Assembly (NCBI GenBank): GCA_964019165.1
Contig: OZ025276.1
Coordinates: forward strand, 9,283,005-9,347,004
Source: Mastigias papua
Taxonomy: Eukaryota; Cnidaria; Scyphozoa; Rhizostomeae; Mastigiidae
DNA length: 64,000 nucleotides
Direction of reading: 5' to 3'
The translations under genes and the position numbers were made by a program. The first letter of the stretch is position 1. Every line of letters starts with the position of its first letter. This document shows, one piece after another, positions 13,676-23,157 of this stretch. The notes beneath the pieces are model-generated. The model worked only from the letters and a program-made list of their open reading frames with translations. It was not told the origin of the DNA and did not search any database.

Positions 13676-14707
13676 ATGAAGGTGATAGCACGTGCTGTAT
13701 TCATGCTCGTAACATTGTCATTTGCTTTCTCATTTTCACATCTCGAGTCGAAAGATGTGTACAGTAGCTTTGATGTAAGGAAGGTGGTTATTCATAATCG
13801 TGGTTTTGGAGACTCAGTTTTGGTTGGTAAAGCGTGGATAAGGCTTCAGTCATCGAAAAGCTTTCGAAAACGGATTCGAAGAAGGAGGGCCTATTCTTAT
13901 TGTAGAGGTGAGATTGATCCTTGTCTATCACTGTTACTTTGCGGTGATGTAGAGTTAAATCCTGGGCCTGCAACTCATACGAAAATCACGAGATCGGTTG
14001 CACGCGATGAAGTTCCTGACTTTTCAGAAATTCTTCTTAGATTAGAGAGAAAGTTTGATGATGGTCAGGAAAGCTTGATTAAAAATCAAACTCAAATGCT
14101 GGACAGACTGGCTATCATTGAACGTGAAATTGAAACTTTTAAGTTGGACCTAGAATGTCTTAAAAAACAGCAAACGGTTCTTGAAGAGAGAGTTAATGTA
14201 ATGGGGGAAACTGTGGGCATGAATTTTGACCACTGCAAGGACTTACAATTTTTAATGGATCGTCACGAACAATATTCGCGGAAAAGTTCCGTCAGGATTC
14301 GTGGTGTATCAGAGGAGAATAATGAAGACCTCGAATCGGTGACATTGAATATCCTGCAAAAAGAAATTGGTGTCGTGGTTACTCAAAATGAAATCGACAT
14401 TGTTCATCGAGTAGGGCGTCGTCAAGAAAATAGGCCTCGTCCAATTTTAATAAAATTTCTCAGTCACAAGACGAAGGAAAAAGTGATGAGGGCGAAGAAG
14501 AAGGCGACAACGGTTAAAATAAATGAGGATCTGGCTCCTGGGATAAAGCGAATCTTGGATGAGGTAAGTTCCAATCGTCGTTTTTTAAATATTGATAGTG
14601 TATGGACTATCGATGGACGTATTAAGTTTAGATTTGTTAATAACCCAAGAACCTTCGAAATCAGATCCTATGCGGATTACCATAATTTATTTAACGCAAA
14701 GCAATAG
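13676..14707 (+). CDS. LINE ORF1 protein: N-terminal hydrophobic leader, 2A motif, coiled coil, RNA-binding C-terminal domain
   Basis: 343 aa. Residues 1-22 are a hydrophobic, signal-peptide-like leader. A basic stretch (RKRIRRRR, about 64-71) follows. Residues 91-98 read DVELNPGP, a canonical 2A ribosome-skipping motif (D-V/I-E-x-N-P-G-P) preceded by LLLCG; separation would fall between G97 and P98. Residues about 110-205 look like a long coiled coil, and about 205-343 match the ORF1 C-terminal domain pattern of LINEs (YSRKSSVRIRG near the start, then RVGRR and PRPILIKF). Known biology: 2A motifs occur in ORF1 of several animal LINE groups and could release a 97-aa leader from a 246-aa nucleic-acid chaperone. 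The frame is intact and ends in TAG, in the same frame as ORF2. Confidence 0.92.
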   Translation: MKVIARAVFMLVTLSFAFSFSHLESKDVYSSFDVRKVVIHNRGFGDSVLVGKAWIRLQSSKSFRKRIRRRRAYSYCRGEIDPCLSLLLCGDVELNPGPATHTKITRSVARDEVPDFSEILLRLERKFDDGQESLIKNQTQMLDRLAIIEREIETFKLDLECLKKQQTVLEERVNVMGETVGMNFDHCKDLQFLMDRHEQYSRKSSVRIRGVSEENNEDLESVTLNILQKEIGVVVTQNEIDIVHRVGRRQENRPRPILIKFLSHKTKEKVMRAKKKATTVKINEDLAPGIKRILDEVSSNRRFLNIDSVWTIDGRIKFRFVNNPRTFEIRSYADYHNLFNAKQ

Positions 14708-14971
14708 GATTTTGGCCGGGATGGGAAAGCTAGCATAAACAACACTGATCAAAATTATAGGTTCCTTTCACTTAAAGATTTTTCTCAAAATCTTCAAAAA
14801 AAATCCTGTCTTTATACAGCAAAAAGTCTTAAATTTTCTGTATGGACTTTCAATGGTTTTGGGAGTTCCAAAGCTCAAATTATCAAACAGACAGGCTGTG
14901 AATTATTTAATAACATTTTATAACGGAATGATTTAATCTGCTTTTCTGAAACTTGGAGAGATCCTATTGAC
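14708..14971 (+). pseudogene. 5' part of LINE ORF2 without a start codon, broken by TAA
   Basis: This stretch stays in one frame with both ORF1 and ORF2. From the ORF1 TAG (14,705-14,707) there are 71 sense codons with no ATG, including the endonuclease start (KFSVWTFNGFG), then TAA at 14,921-14,923, then RNDLICFSETW leading into the main ORF2. The TAA therefore lies inside the endonuclease domain, between its N and E motif residues, and would abolish a full-length ORF2 unless suppressed. I infer a nonsense mutation in this copy. Confidence 0.8.
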
Positions 14972-17900
14972 GTGTCATTCTATAATTTAAACGACCTTTT
15001 CTCTGAGTTTCATGTTCCAGGTTGTAAGAATCATTTGGGGGGCAGACCTTCTGGGGGTCTGTCTCTCCTTGTTCGCAAATCCATTTTCAAACATGTTTCA
15101 ATTGCTTTTTCGGATAGCTATCATATTTGGTGCAAACTTAACAAAAACGGGTTTGGTTGGAATCGCGATTTATTCATTTGTTTCATTTATATCCCCCCAA
15201 GCAGTTCAACTTTATTGAGAACTGGGCAAGCTCTGTCATTTGAAACCCTTCAATCTCAATGTGCTCATTACGAAAGGAAAGGGTGGGTTCTATTATGCGG
15301 TGACTTCAATGCCAGAACGAATGACGCCAATGACTATATTGTAAATGACGAATTGGATGACTACCTGCCAATAGATGATAACTACTTGCCTGACCAACAA
15401 ATAGATAAAAGATTAACCAAAGACATCTATCCCATTAATGCTAACGGAACTGCTTTTATTGACTTTTGTAAGGCTTCTGGCTACCGAATTATGAATGGCA
15501 GGGTTGACAAGAATAATTCCAGCAATTTCACCTGCTTTACTAATAGGGGTAATAGCGTAGTTGATTATGCCCTATTACGTCAAGAATATTTTTCAATGGT
15601 CGACAAACTAAGTGTTGGTGAATTATGTGAGCTTTCTGATCACAGTCCAATTGGGTTATCTATAAAATGCTCGAACAATATCATTATATCGGAAGCGCAG
15701 CCTGATATATCAGTGGTAAATCTACCTACATATAATGACAATAAGCTTTTACGAAATTATAAAAAACAATACTATATCAATGGTGCTTCAACGTCAGTAA
15801 TTCTATCTTTGGCAATGGAAAGCAGCGAGATAACTAGTTTTCTAACTGATATATCAAATGAATTGGACAATAATGATTTATCCATAGAGGAAATTATAGA
15901 ATTATTGCGAACCAAATTGATAGATTTATCTGAAGCTCATTTAACTTCCAGAAATATTTTTCGCAAGACCAAAAATAGAAACAATTTCAAGTCGAAGAGT
16001 AATTGCCCTTGGTTTGATGCTGAGTGTCAAGAAAACAAACAGTTACTAAACAACAAACGAAAAAAATATCAAGCTGCGCTGAAACTTTACTTAAATAATA
16101 AAAATAAACAAAATAAACAAGTTAGTAATCTTAAGGCGGCTTATTTTCAACAGCGAAGGGTATATAAGAAACTGATAAAATACAAACGTCACAGTTTTCT
16201 TGAACAAAAGAAAACAGAACTTTGGAATCTGAAGGGGGAAGCGCCGAAAGTATTTTGGAAAAAGTTAAAAAACAGAAAGGAGAAGCCCAGGCTAAACTTT
16301 TCTAATAATGAATTATCAAATTATTTCAGTACTCTCTTAACTTCAGCTGATAGTCAAGATAACAATGAAGCTGAAATCTTAGCCCCTTCCATCGACACCA
16401 TGACGCAAAATCTAATTGATGAAACTCTAAATCGTGAAATTTCCATAGAGGAAGTCAAATTGATGGCTAAAAGACTCAAAAGCGGAAAAGCTTCAGGGCT
16501 TGATATGCTGTCTGCTGAGCTTATAAAGCACGCAAATGAACATTTCTTGAATGTTTTTACCAAACTTTTTAACAAATTATTACAAACTGGAACATTTCCT
16601 GAGGAATGGTCTGTAGGTATAATTATAGTTCTTTTTAAAGGGGGAGATGAAGCAGATCTAAATAATTATAGGGGTATTACTCTACTAAGTATATTTGGTA
16701 AGTTTTTCTTAGGTGTTTTGCTTGAAAGATTGAATTACATCATTTCTAATTTTGAAATTCTTGAACAAAATCAGATAGGCTTTAGAAAAGGATATCAGAC
16801 TTCCGATCATATTTTCACTTTCCGAGCTATAATTGAAAATTATTTTAGAAACAATAAAGGTCCTCTGTATGTATGTTTCGTAGATTTCAAAAAAGCCTTT
16901 GATTCTGTGGACCATAAGCTGCTGCTACAGCAGCTTGTTACATACGGAATAAAAGGCAACTTTCTAAAAGTCATCACCTCTCTCTATGATAAGGTTAAAT
17001 CGTGTGTGAGGGGTAACGATAGTCTAACAGATATTTTCCCTTGTAACAGAGGAGTGCGGCAAGGGTGCCTCCTTAGTCCAGTCCTTTTTGCACTGTATTT
17101 GAATGATTTAAATCGTCACATTACGGCATCTTCTCAGGGGGTTTTACTGGATGATATACCTGTCCACTCTCTTCTTTATGCCGATGACCTTGTTTTGTTA
17201 GGAAAGGATAGAAAAGACCTCCAGTCACAACTGGATGCATTAGATAATTTTTCAAAGTCTCTTAAAGTGGAAGTTAATATGGACAAAACTAAAGTCATGT
17301 TGATTCAAAAACAGAAATCCCGTGCCAAATTTAAGAAACATAAACCTTGGAAGATAGGGGATAAAGAAGTTAAAGAATGTATCTCTTACAAATATTTAGG
17401 TGTAACGTTAAAATCAAATGGGTCCTTTTCAGAACATATTGATAAAATAGAAGAGAAAGCTCTTAAGTCTTATTTTTCTCTTATTTCAAAGAGCAAGGAA
17501 TGGGGTGGTTTCCAGCCTCGTCTTTTTCTTTATTTGTTTGACCATACGATTGCTCCTATTTTAAATTACTCATCAGAAATATGGGGTTTTGAAGGCTGGC
17601 CTAAATTAGAAACACTACATCTTAAAGCCTGTAAATATGCTTTGGGTGTTCGCCCTAGTACGACTACAGATGCCGTTTATGCTGAACTAGGGAGAGTAAG
17701 TCTCCAATGCCAAAGACACATAAATATTCTAAACTTTTTCTCTCGGTTATCCTCTTTAGATTCACAGCGTTACGCTAGCAAAGCTCTCTCTATGCTTTCA
17801 AAGGATGCAGACCATGGTCTTTATAACTGGGTATCTTATGCTCGCGACCTTCGGGTACGCTATGACATACAGCAATCGGATACTCGTTTAATCATTAAAA

Positions 17901-18409
17901 ATAAGATAACTAAGCATTTTCAGTCTGAAGTGCTACATAGATTAAATGAACATTTAACAGATAACAGAAAATTAAATTTATACGCATCATTTAAAACTAA
18001 TTACAAATTTGAGTCCTATCTGGATTACATAGCAGACTTTACAGTTAGATGCACATTGGCAAAACTTAGGCTCAGCGCTCACAACCTTCAAATTGAAACA
18101 GGGCGATTTAGTAAAAAGAAAATTCCCAGAGATGAAAGATTTTGTTTATACTGCAAATCCCAGAATAATTTCACAGTTGAAAATGAAATCCACTTTGTCT
18201 TAGCATGTCCGCTTTATAACGAGGAACGTCAATTATTTCTAGAAGACATCTATAAAAATTTTCCAACAACTGCCTTACTGGACAATCTTAATATGTACAA
18301 TTGGCTAATGATCCAAGAGGATTATAAGATAACTAATCGATTGGGGATCTTCTGCAAAAAGAACTTTGAAAAACGAGCGAAATTCATAGGCAATCACAAA
18401 ATCATATAA
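14972..18409 (+). CDS. LINE ORF2: endonuclease / reverse transcriptase (interrupted upstream by a stop)
   Basis: The open stretch is 1145 codons, but its first codon is GTG and the endonuclease really begins further upstream: codons from about 14,850 (WTFNGFGSSK) and 14,945 (CFSETW) are in the same frame, split by TAA at 14,921-14,923. Endonuclease signatures seen: GDFNAR (about residue 110), SVVDYAL, SDHSPI (about 221). Reverse transcriptase: NYRGITLLS, QIGFRKGYQTSDH, FVDFKKAFDSVDH (about 635), GVRQGCLLSP, and the catalytic YADD (about 736-739). Near the C terminus a CxxC...HxxxxC finger (CLYCKS...HFVLAC, about 1056-1078) is typical of CR1/L2/Nimb-like ORF2. Apart from the upstream TAA the frame is clean for 3.4 kb, so the insertion is fairly young. 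Confidence 0.93.
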   Translation: MSFYNLNDLFSEFHVPGCKNHLGGRPSGGLSLLVRKSIFKHVSIAFSDSYHIWCKLNKNGFGWNRDLFICFIYIPPSSSTLLRTGQALSFETLQSQCAHYERKGWVLLCGDFNARTNDANDYIVNDELDDYLPIDDNYLPDQQIDKRLTKDIYPINANGTAFIDFCKASGYRIMNGRVDKNNSSNFTCFTNRGNSVVDYALLRQEYFSMVDKLSVGELCELSDHSPIGLSIKCSNNIIISEAQPDISVVNLPTYNDNKLLRNYKKQYYINGASTSVILSLAMESSEITSFLTDISNELDNNDLSIEEIIELLRTKLIDLSEAHLTSRNIFRKTKNRNNFKSKSNCPWFDAECQENKQLLNNKRKKYQAALKLYLNNKNKQNKQVSNLKAAYFQQRRVYKKLIKYKRHSFLEQKKTELWNLKGEAPKVFWKKLKNRKEKPRLNFSNNELSNYFSTLLTSADSQDNNEAEILAPSIDTMTQNLIDETLNREISIEEVKLMAKRLKSGKASGLDMLSAELIKHANEHFLNVFTKLFNKLLQTGTFPEEWSVGIIIVLFKGGDEADLNNYRGITLLSIFGKFFLGVLLERLNYIISNFEILEQNQIGFRKGYQTSDHIFTFRAIIENYFRNNKGPLYVCFVDFKKAFDSVDHKLLLQQLVTYGIKGNFLKVITSLYDKVKSCVRGNDSLTDIFPCNRGVRQGCLLSPVLFALYLNDLNRHITASSQGVLLDDIPVHSLLYADDLVLLGKDRKDLQSQLDALDNFSKSLKVEVNMDKTKVMLIQKQKSRAKFKKHKPWKIGDKEVKECISYKYLGVTLKSNGSFSEHIDKIEEKALKSYFSLISKSKEWGGFQPRLFLYLFDHTIAPILNYSSEIWGFEGWPKLETLHLKACKYALGVRPSTTTDAVYAELGRVSLQCQRHINILNFFSRLSSLDSQRYASKALSMLSKDADHGLYNWVSYARDLRVRYDIQQSDTRLIIKNKITKHFQSEVLHRLNEHLTDNRKLNLYASFKTNYKFESYLDYIADFTVRCTLAKLRLSAHNLQIETGRFSKKKIPRDERFCLYCKSQNNFTVENEIHFVLACPLYNEERQLFLEDIYKNFPTTALLDNLNMYNWLMIQEDYKITNRLGIFCKKNFEKRAKFIGNHKII

Positions 18410-18596
18410 TTAACTTTTTGTCCATTCGTATTCCTTAATTATTAAGTTTCGTTTGTATCAAGCACATGCAGTATTACAGTTATTTTAACTATTATATTAG
18501 CAATCTGTAGTGTCAGTGTATGTAGGAGTATACAGTTAAGGGCCATCTCGGCCTACATACTTGAATTCTAAAAAAAAAAAAAAAAAAACAAAAAAA
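18410..18596 (+). other. LINE 3' UTR and poly(A) tail
   Basis: About 160 bp of non-coding sequence after the ORF2 stop lead into an A-tract with one C, then the satellite resumes. The A-tail is the expected product of target-primed reverse transcription. Satellite monomers resume mid-box, at the point where the upstream block stopped. Confidence 0.85.
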
Positions 18597-19667
18597 TAGC
18601 CTTACTTTTTGGCCAAAAATGGCTCAATTTCATCACTTTTCGATCTCCAATCAAAATCAATCAATTTCAAATTTGGTCATTTTTGAGCAAAATACCAAGG
18701 CTATAGCCTTACGTGTTGGCCATAAATGGCTCATTTTCATCACTTTTCAATCTCCAATCAAAATCAATCAATTTCAAATTTGGTCATTTTTGAGCAAACT
18801 ACCAAGGCTATAGCCTTACTTTTTGGCCATACATGGCTCATTTTCATCACTTTTCAATATCCAATCAAAATCAATCAATTTCAAATTTGGTCATTGTTGA
18901 GCAAACTACCAAGGCTATAGCCTTACTTTTTGGCCAAAAATGGCTCATTTTCATCACTTTTCAATCTCCAATCAAAATCAATCAATTTCAAATTTGGTTA
19001 GTTTTGAGCAAAATACCAAGGCTATAGCCTTACTTTTTGGCCAAAAATGGCTCATTTTCATCACTTTTCAATCTCCAATCAAAATCACTCAATGTCAAAT
19101 TTGGTCATTTTTGAGCAAAATACCAAGGCTATAGCCTTACTTTTTGGCCAAAAATGGCTCATTTTCATCACTTTTCAATCTCCAATCAAAATCAATCAAT
19201 TTCAAATTTGGTCATTTTGAGCATACTACCAAGGCTATAGCCTTACTTTTTGGCCAAAAATGGCTCATTTTCATCACTTGTCAATATCCAATCAAAATCA
19301 ATCAATTTCAAATTTGGTCATTGTTGAGCAAAATACCAAGGCTATAGCCTTACTTTTTGGCCAAACATGGCTCATTTTCATCACTTTTCAATCTCCAATC
19401 AAAATCAATCAATTTCAAATTTGGTTAGTTTTGAGCAAAATACCAAGGCTATAGCCTTACTTTTTGGCCAAATATGGCTCATTTTCATCACTTTTCAATC
19501 TCCAATCAAAATCAATCAATTTCAAATTTGGTCATTTTTGAGCAAAATACCAAGGCTATAGCCTTACTTTTTGGCCATACATGGCTCATTTTCATCACTT
19601 TTCAATCTCCAATCAAAATCAATCAATCTCAAATTTGGTCATTGTTGAGCAAAATACCAAGGCTATA
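18597..19667 (+). repeat. 107-bp satellite array, block 2 (about 10 monomers)
   Basis: Continuation of the array between the LINE and the foldback element. It starts inside the box at TAGCCTTAC and ends inside the same box at GGCTATA. Monomer variants such as CGTGTTGGCCATAAATGG are shared with block 1, so the blocks were one array before the insertions. Confidence 0.96.
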
Positions 19668-19673
19668 GGGTCA

Positions 19674-20591
19674 TTCCACGGTAGATCATACAATCGGTGT
19701 CAAGTCAAAATCTTTAAAATCCATGAAATTTCTACTGTTGAATCAACTAGATGAGGTGATAAAATCCTGAAAATGTGAAGTTCATAGCTCTAATCGTTCC
19801 AGTTTTATGGCATATTTTATGTTTTCATACTCGGCACAATGGACAAATTTTGGACATTGTCCAATTTTTGATGAGCTCTAACAATAGAATTTGATACCCT
19901 CAGACCATTATACGTCCAGAGCATGTTTTTGGCATGGTGTTCTGTCAGAATAGCAAAAATCACATGATGGCTATGCTGCTATCAAAAGCCAAAGGGTGCC
20001 AAAAATGTCACAAAATGCATTTTTTGTGGTGATTTTCACCATTGTTGCATTTTCAAGTAGTTGTAGAATGTATATCGCACACTTCCACTACTTCCAAACC
20101 TATTTTCTGATAAATACTCATGATTTTTTGTGTGGAAATTAGAACTCAAGGTGTTTCATATCAATTAGTTCCTAGCAAGGGGGTCGTTAGCATGCTTCAA
20201 GCGTCAGAAATTGTCAGAATTTTGCAAAAGTTTGCTGTTTTCTATCCATATATCTGAATAATTATGCAAGTTAGCTGAAAAAGCTTTTTTATGCTAAAAG
20301 TACATACAAAATTGAATCAAAATTATCTAAAACAAAATTCTAGATTGTTCCTAATATGGTTCCCAGGCCCCTAGAAAATGACAGAATTTTATAAAAGGCA
20401 AAATTAGCTTAACTTCGAATGTACAGAAGCCATTGAGCTCCAAAAAAATTTCGAAGGTTTTTTTCATTTTTCAAACACCCACGGCATGGTCTTTCTGCAT
20501 AAGAGAGGATTTAACATAACGAGCATGCTTTGCTGGTGAAAAGGCGCTTCATATTGAGTCTGGTTTTGCAAAAGTCATTCCTATGAACAAG
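19674..20591 (+). repeat. Left 918-bp terminal inverted repeat of the foldback element
   Basis: It pairs base for base with the right arm, with occasional mismatches such as CCTGAAAATG against CCTTAAAATG and TTCATAGCTC against TTCTTAGCTC. Matching stops at GAACAAG on the inner edge. Confidence 0.93.
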
Positions 20592-20724
20592 TTTAGGAGT
20601 GGCTCAAAAGTAAAGTTCCTACAGGAAAATAACAATCTTGTTTATTATTCCATAAAATAAAATTTGAATTAACATTTTCTACTCTAATAATAACTTTTTA
20701 ATGTCCGAATGTAGGTTTGTATAC

Positions 20725-20733
20725 TATAAATAG
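20725..20733 (+). promoter_or_regulatory. Probable TATA box of the foldback-element gene
   Basis: TATAAATAG lies about 80 bp before the ATG at 20,812, in the unique centre of the element and outside the arms. Position and sequence fit an RNA polymerase II core promoter with a short 5' UTR. Confidence 0.5.
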
Positions 20734-20811
20734 ATTTGGGTTCGTAACGTGTTAAGTTACACTGTAAATTTAACTACTGAACGAAAGTGACATTATTTCT
20801 TCCTTGAGTTA

Positions 20812-21348
20812 ATGGCGTGTGCACCAGATTATTGCGTTTTTAATAGCAAAGATTGTCATAGTTCAAGTTATCGTAAAGAACGTGGTTATATTGAAATAGA
20901 GAAGCTTTCCGCTGCAGAAGTAGAATGTCTACAATATCGCTCTGGAATACAAAGGTTTGAAGAGAAGAGTTTGGTTTGCTTTCATCACTATACACATTTT
21001 GTTAAGAAATATCCCAGTTGGTTTAAAGTGTGTTGTGATCCGTTTCAGAAACATTCCCGTCATGTTAGGAGCACATTAAGAGAAATTTCACTAGAGGATG
21101 TAAAACGATTTGAGAACTTCAGTGACTTGATACCCGGTAAAAAGCTATGTTTTCGGTGCTTCAAAGAACTAGAGGGGTTGGTGGAACCTATTAGAGAGCC
21201 TGATGAATGCAATGATGATATATGCTGGGTACCTTTTGAACACATAATTTCTACAATCAAAGCTCCAAAATGCCAATCGGGTGAACAAGTTTACTTTGAG
21301 GATATAGATATTGGTCATATACTTTCATGCTTTGATAACCTTTTCTAG
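20812..21348 (+). CDS. Cys/His-rich protein encoded inside the foldback element, function unknown
   Basis: 178 aa, the only sizeable ORF in the element's unique centre. Cysteine and histidine pairs suggest one or more zinc-binding modules: C3, C8 and C15 at the N terminus; C56 with H58/H59 (LVCFHHYTHF); C74-C75 (FKVCCDPFQKH) with H81/H84; and C113-x2-C116 (KLCFRCFKEL). The order C...HH...CCDPF...H...CxxC looks like a treble-clef or THAP/FLYWCH-type DNA-binding domain, but I do not see the invariant residues of either. I have a weak memory of similar CCDPF-containing proteins in cnidarian and sponge genomes, which is not proof. There is no DDE/D catalytic triad. Upstream TATA box and downstream ATTAAA suggest an expressed unit. 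It could be a transposon-encoded end-binding protein or a captured host exon. Confidence 0.75.
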   Translation: MACAPDYCVFNSKDCHSSSYRKERGYIEIEKLSAAEVECLQYRSGIQRFEEKSLVCFHHYTHFVKKYPSWFKVCCDPFQKHSRHVRSTLREISLEDVKRFENFSDLIPGKKLCFRCFKELEGLVEPIREPDECNDDICWVPFEHIISTIKAPKCQSGEQVYFEDIDIGHILSCFDNLF

Positions 21349-21450
21349 ATGAGCTATATAAACATTCATACATACATATAAACATGTTATATTCTGATAA
21401 TTTTCCTAATTACTTGATATTGATTTTAGCATTATGACTTTAAATATACA

Positions 21451-21456
21451 ATTAAA
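21451..21456 (+). terminator. Probable polyadenylation signal ATTAAA for the foldback-element gene
   Basis: ATTAAA sits about 100 bp after the stop codon and before the right arm begins, so a transcript could end inside the unique centre without entering the inverted repeat. Confidence 0.4.
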
Positions 21457-21532
21457 CAAAGTTCACTGTTATCCATCAGTAAACCAATTGACCTTCCGTG
21501 GCATCTTCCTTAGTTCTCAACTTGATTTTCAG

Positions 21533-22450
21533 CTTGTTCGTAGGAATGACTTTTGCAAAACCAGACTCAATATGAAGCGCCTTTTCACCAGCAAAGCATG
21601 CTCGTTATGTTAAATCCTCTCTTATGCAGAAAGACCATGCCGTGGGTGTTTGAAAAATGAAAAAAACCTTCGAAATTTTTTTGGAGCTCAATGGCTTCTG
21701 TACATTCGAAGTTAAGCTAATTTTGCCTTTTATAAAATTCTGTCATTTTCTAGGGGCCTGGGAACCATATTAGGAACAATCTAGAATTTTGTTTTAGATA
21801 ATTTTGATTCAATTTTGTATGTACTTTTAGCATAAAAAAGCTTTTTCAGCTAACTTGCATAATTATTCAGATATATGGATAGAAAACAGCAAACTTTTGC
21901 AAAATTCTGACAATTTCTGACGCTTGAAGCATGCTAACGACCCCCTTGCTAGGAACTAATTGATATGAAACACCTTGAGTTCTAATTTCCACACAAAAAA
22001 TCATGAGTATTTATCAGAAAATAGGTTTGGAAGTAGTGGAAGTGTGCGATATACATTCTACAACTACTTGAAAATGCAACAATGGTGAAAATCACCACAA
22101 AAAATGCATTTTGTGACATTTTTGGCACCCTTTGGCTTTTGATAGCAGCATAGCCATCATGTGATTTTTGCTATTCTGACAGAACACCATGCCAAAAACA
22201 TGCTCTGGACGTATAATGGTCTGAGGGTATCAAATTCTATTGTTAGAGCTCATCAAAAATTGGACAATGTCCAAAATTTGTCCATTGTGCCGAGTATGAA
22301 AACATAAAATATGCCATAAAACTGGAACGATTAGAGCTAAGAACTTCACATTTTAAGGATTTTATCACCTCATCTAGTTGATTCAACAGTAGAAATTTCA
22401 TGGATTTTAAAGATTTTGACTTGACACCGATTGTATGATCTACCGTGGAA
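21533..22450 (-). repeat. Right 918-bp terminal inverted repeat of the foldback element
   Basis: Reverse complement of the left arm over its full length. The outermost six bases present on the left (GGGTCA) are missing here; satellite sequence TATAGCC follows directly. Confidence 0.93.
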
Positions 22451-23157
22451 TATAGCCTTACTTTTTGGCCAAAAATGGCTCATTTTCATCACTTTTCAAT
22501 CTCCAATCAAAATCAATCAATTTCAAATTTGGTCATTTGTGAGCAAAATACCAAGGCTATAGCCTTACTTTTTGGCCAAAACTGGCTCATTTTCATCACT
22601 TTTCAATCTCCTATCAACATCAATCAATGTCAAATTTGGTCATTTTTGAGCAAAATACCAGGCTATAGCCTTACTTTTTGGCCAAATCTGGCTCAATTTC
22701 ATCACTTTTCAATCTCCAATCAAAATCAATCAATTTCAAATTTGGTCATTTGTGAACAAAATACCAAGGCTATAGCCTTACTTGTTGGCCAAATCTGGCT
22801 CAATTTCATCACTTTTCAATCTCCAATCAAAATCAATCAATTTCAAATTTGGTCATTTTTGAGCAAAATACCAAGGCTATAGCCTTACTTTTTGGCCAAA
22901 AATGGCTCATTTTCATCACTTTTCAATCTCCAATCAACATCAATCAATTTCAAATTTGGTCATTTGTGAGCAAAATACCAAGGCCATAGCCGTACTTTGT
23001 GGCCAAAAATGGCTCATTTTCATCACTTTTCAATCTCCAATCAATATCCATCAATTTCAAATTTGGTCATTTTTGAGCAAATACCAAGACTATAGCCTTA
23101 CTTTTTTGGCCAAAAATGGCTCATTTTCATCACTTTTCAATCTCGAATCAAAATCCA
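22451..23157 (+). repeat. 107-bp satellite array, block 3 (6-7 monomers) and its right edge
   Basis: Last well-preserved monomers. The array breaks off in mid-monomer near 23,157 (after TCTCGAATCAAAATCC), after which only decayed repeat-like sequence follows. Confidence 0.95.

Larger units (their letters stand above)
13661..18595 (+). mobile_element. Non-LTR retrotransposon (APE-type LINE) with 2A-bearing ORF1, inserted in the satellite
   Basis: The element starts right after a monomer's GGCTATAG and ends in a poly(A) tract (about 18,571-18,596, one C near its end), after which the satellite resumes at ATAGCC. This leaves a candidate 4-bp target duplication ATAG. It holds ORF1 (13,676-14,707), an apurinic-like endonuclease plus reverse transcriptase ORF2, and a 3' UTR of about 160 bp. 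Only 15 bp precede the ORF1 ATG, so the 5' UTR is either very short or truncated. ORF2 has an in-frame stop in the endonuclease, so this copy is probably dead. The RT and C-terminal zinc-finger arrangement resembles the CR1/L2/I-Nimb groups; I cannot assign the clade without a tree. Confidence 0.93.
19668..22450. mobile_element. Foldback (long-TIR) DNA element, 2.8 kb, with one internal gene
   Basis: Two inverted arms, 19,674-20,591 and 21,533-22,450, are each 918 bp and nearly identical, with a few substitutions and no net length change. They flank a 941-bp centre that holds one ORF. The left end reads GGGTCATTCCACGG; the right end matches from TTCCACGG inward, so the left has six extra bases (GGGTCA). 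The satellite flanks give a direct duplication TATA (…GGCTATA / TATAGCC…). No transposase-like DDE motif is apparent, so the element is either non-autonomous with a cargo or moved by an unknown enzyme. The near-identity of the arms points to recent insertion or arm conversion. Confidence 0.9.

Noticed and set aside
13788..13973. Minus-strand ORF antisense to LINE ORF1
   Set aside because: Shadow of the ORF1 coding frame, with no independent support.
13661..18595. LTR retrotransposon or virus as the source of the 2A motif
   Set aside because: No LTRs; endonuclease plus RT order, poly(A) tail and coiled-coil ORF1 identify a LINE.
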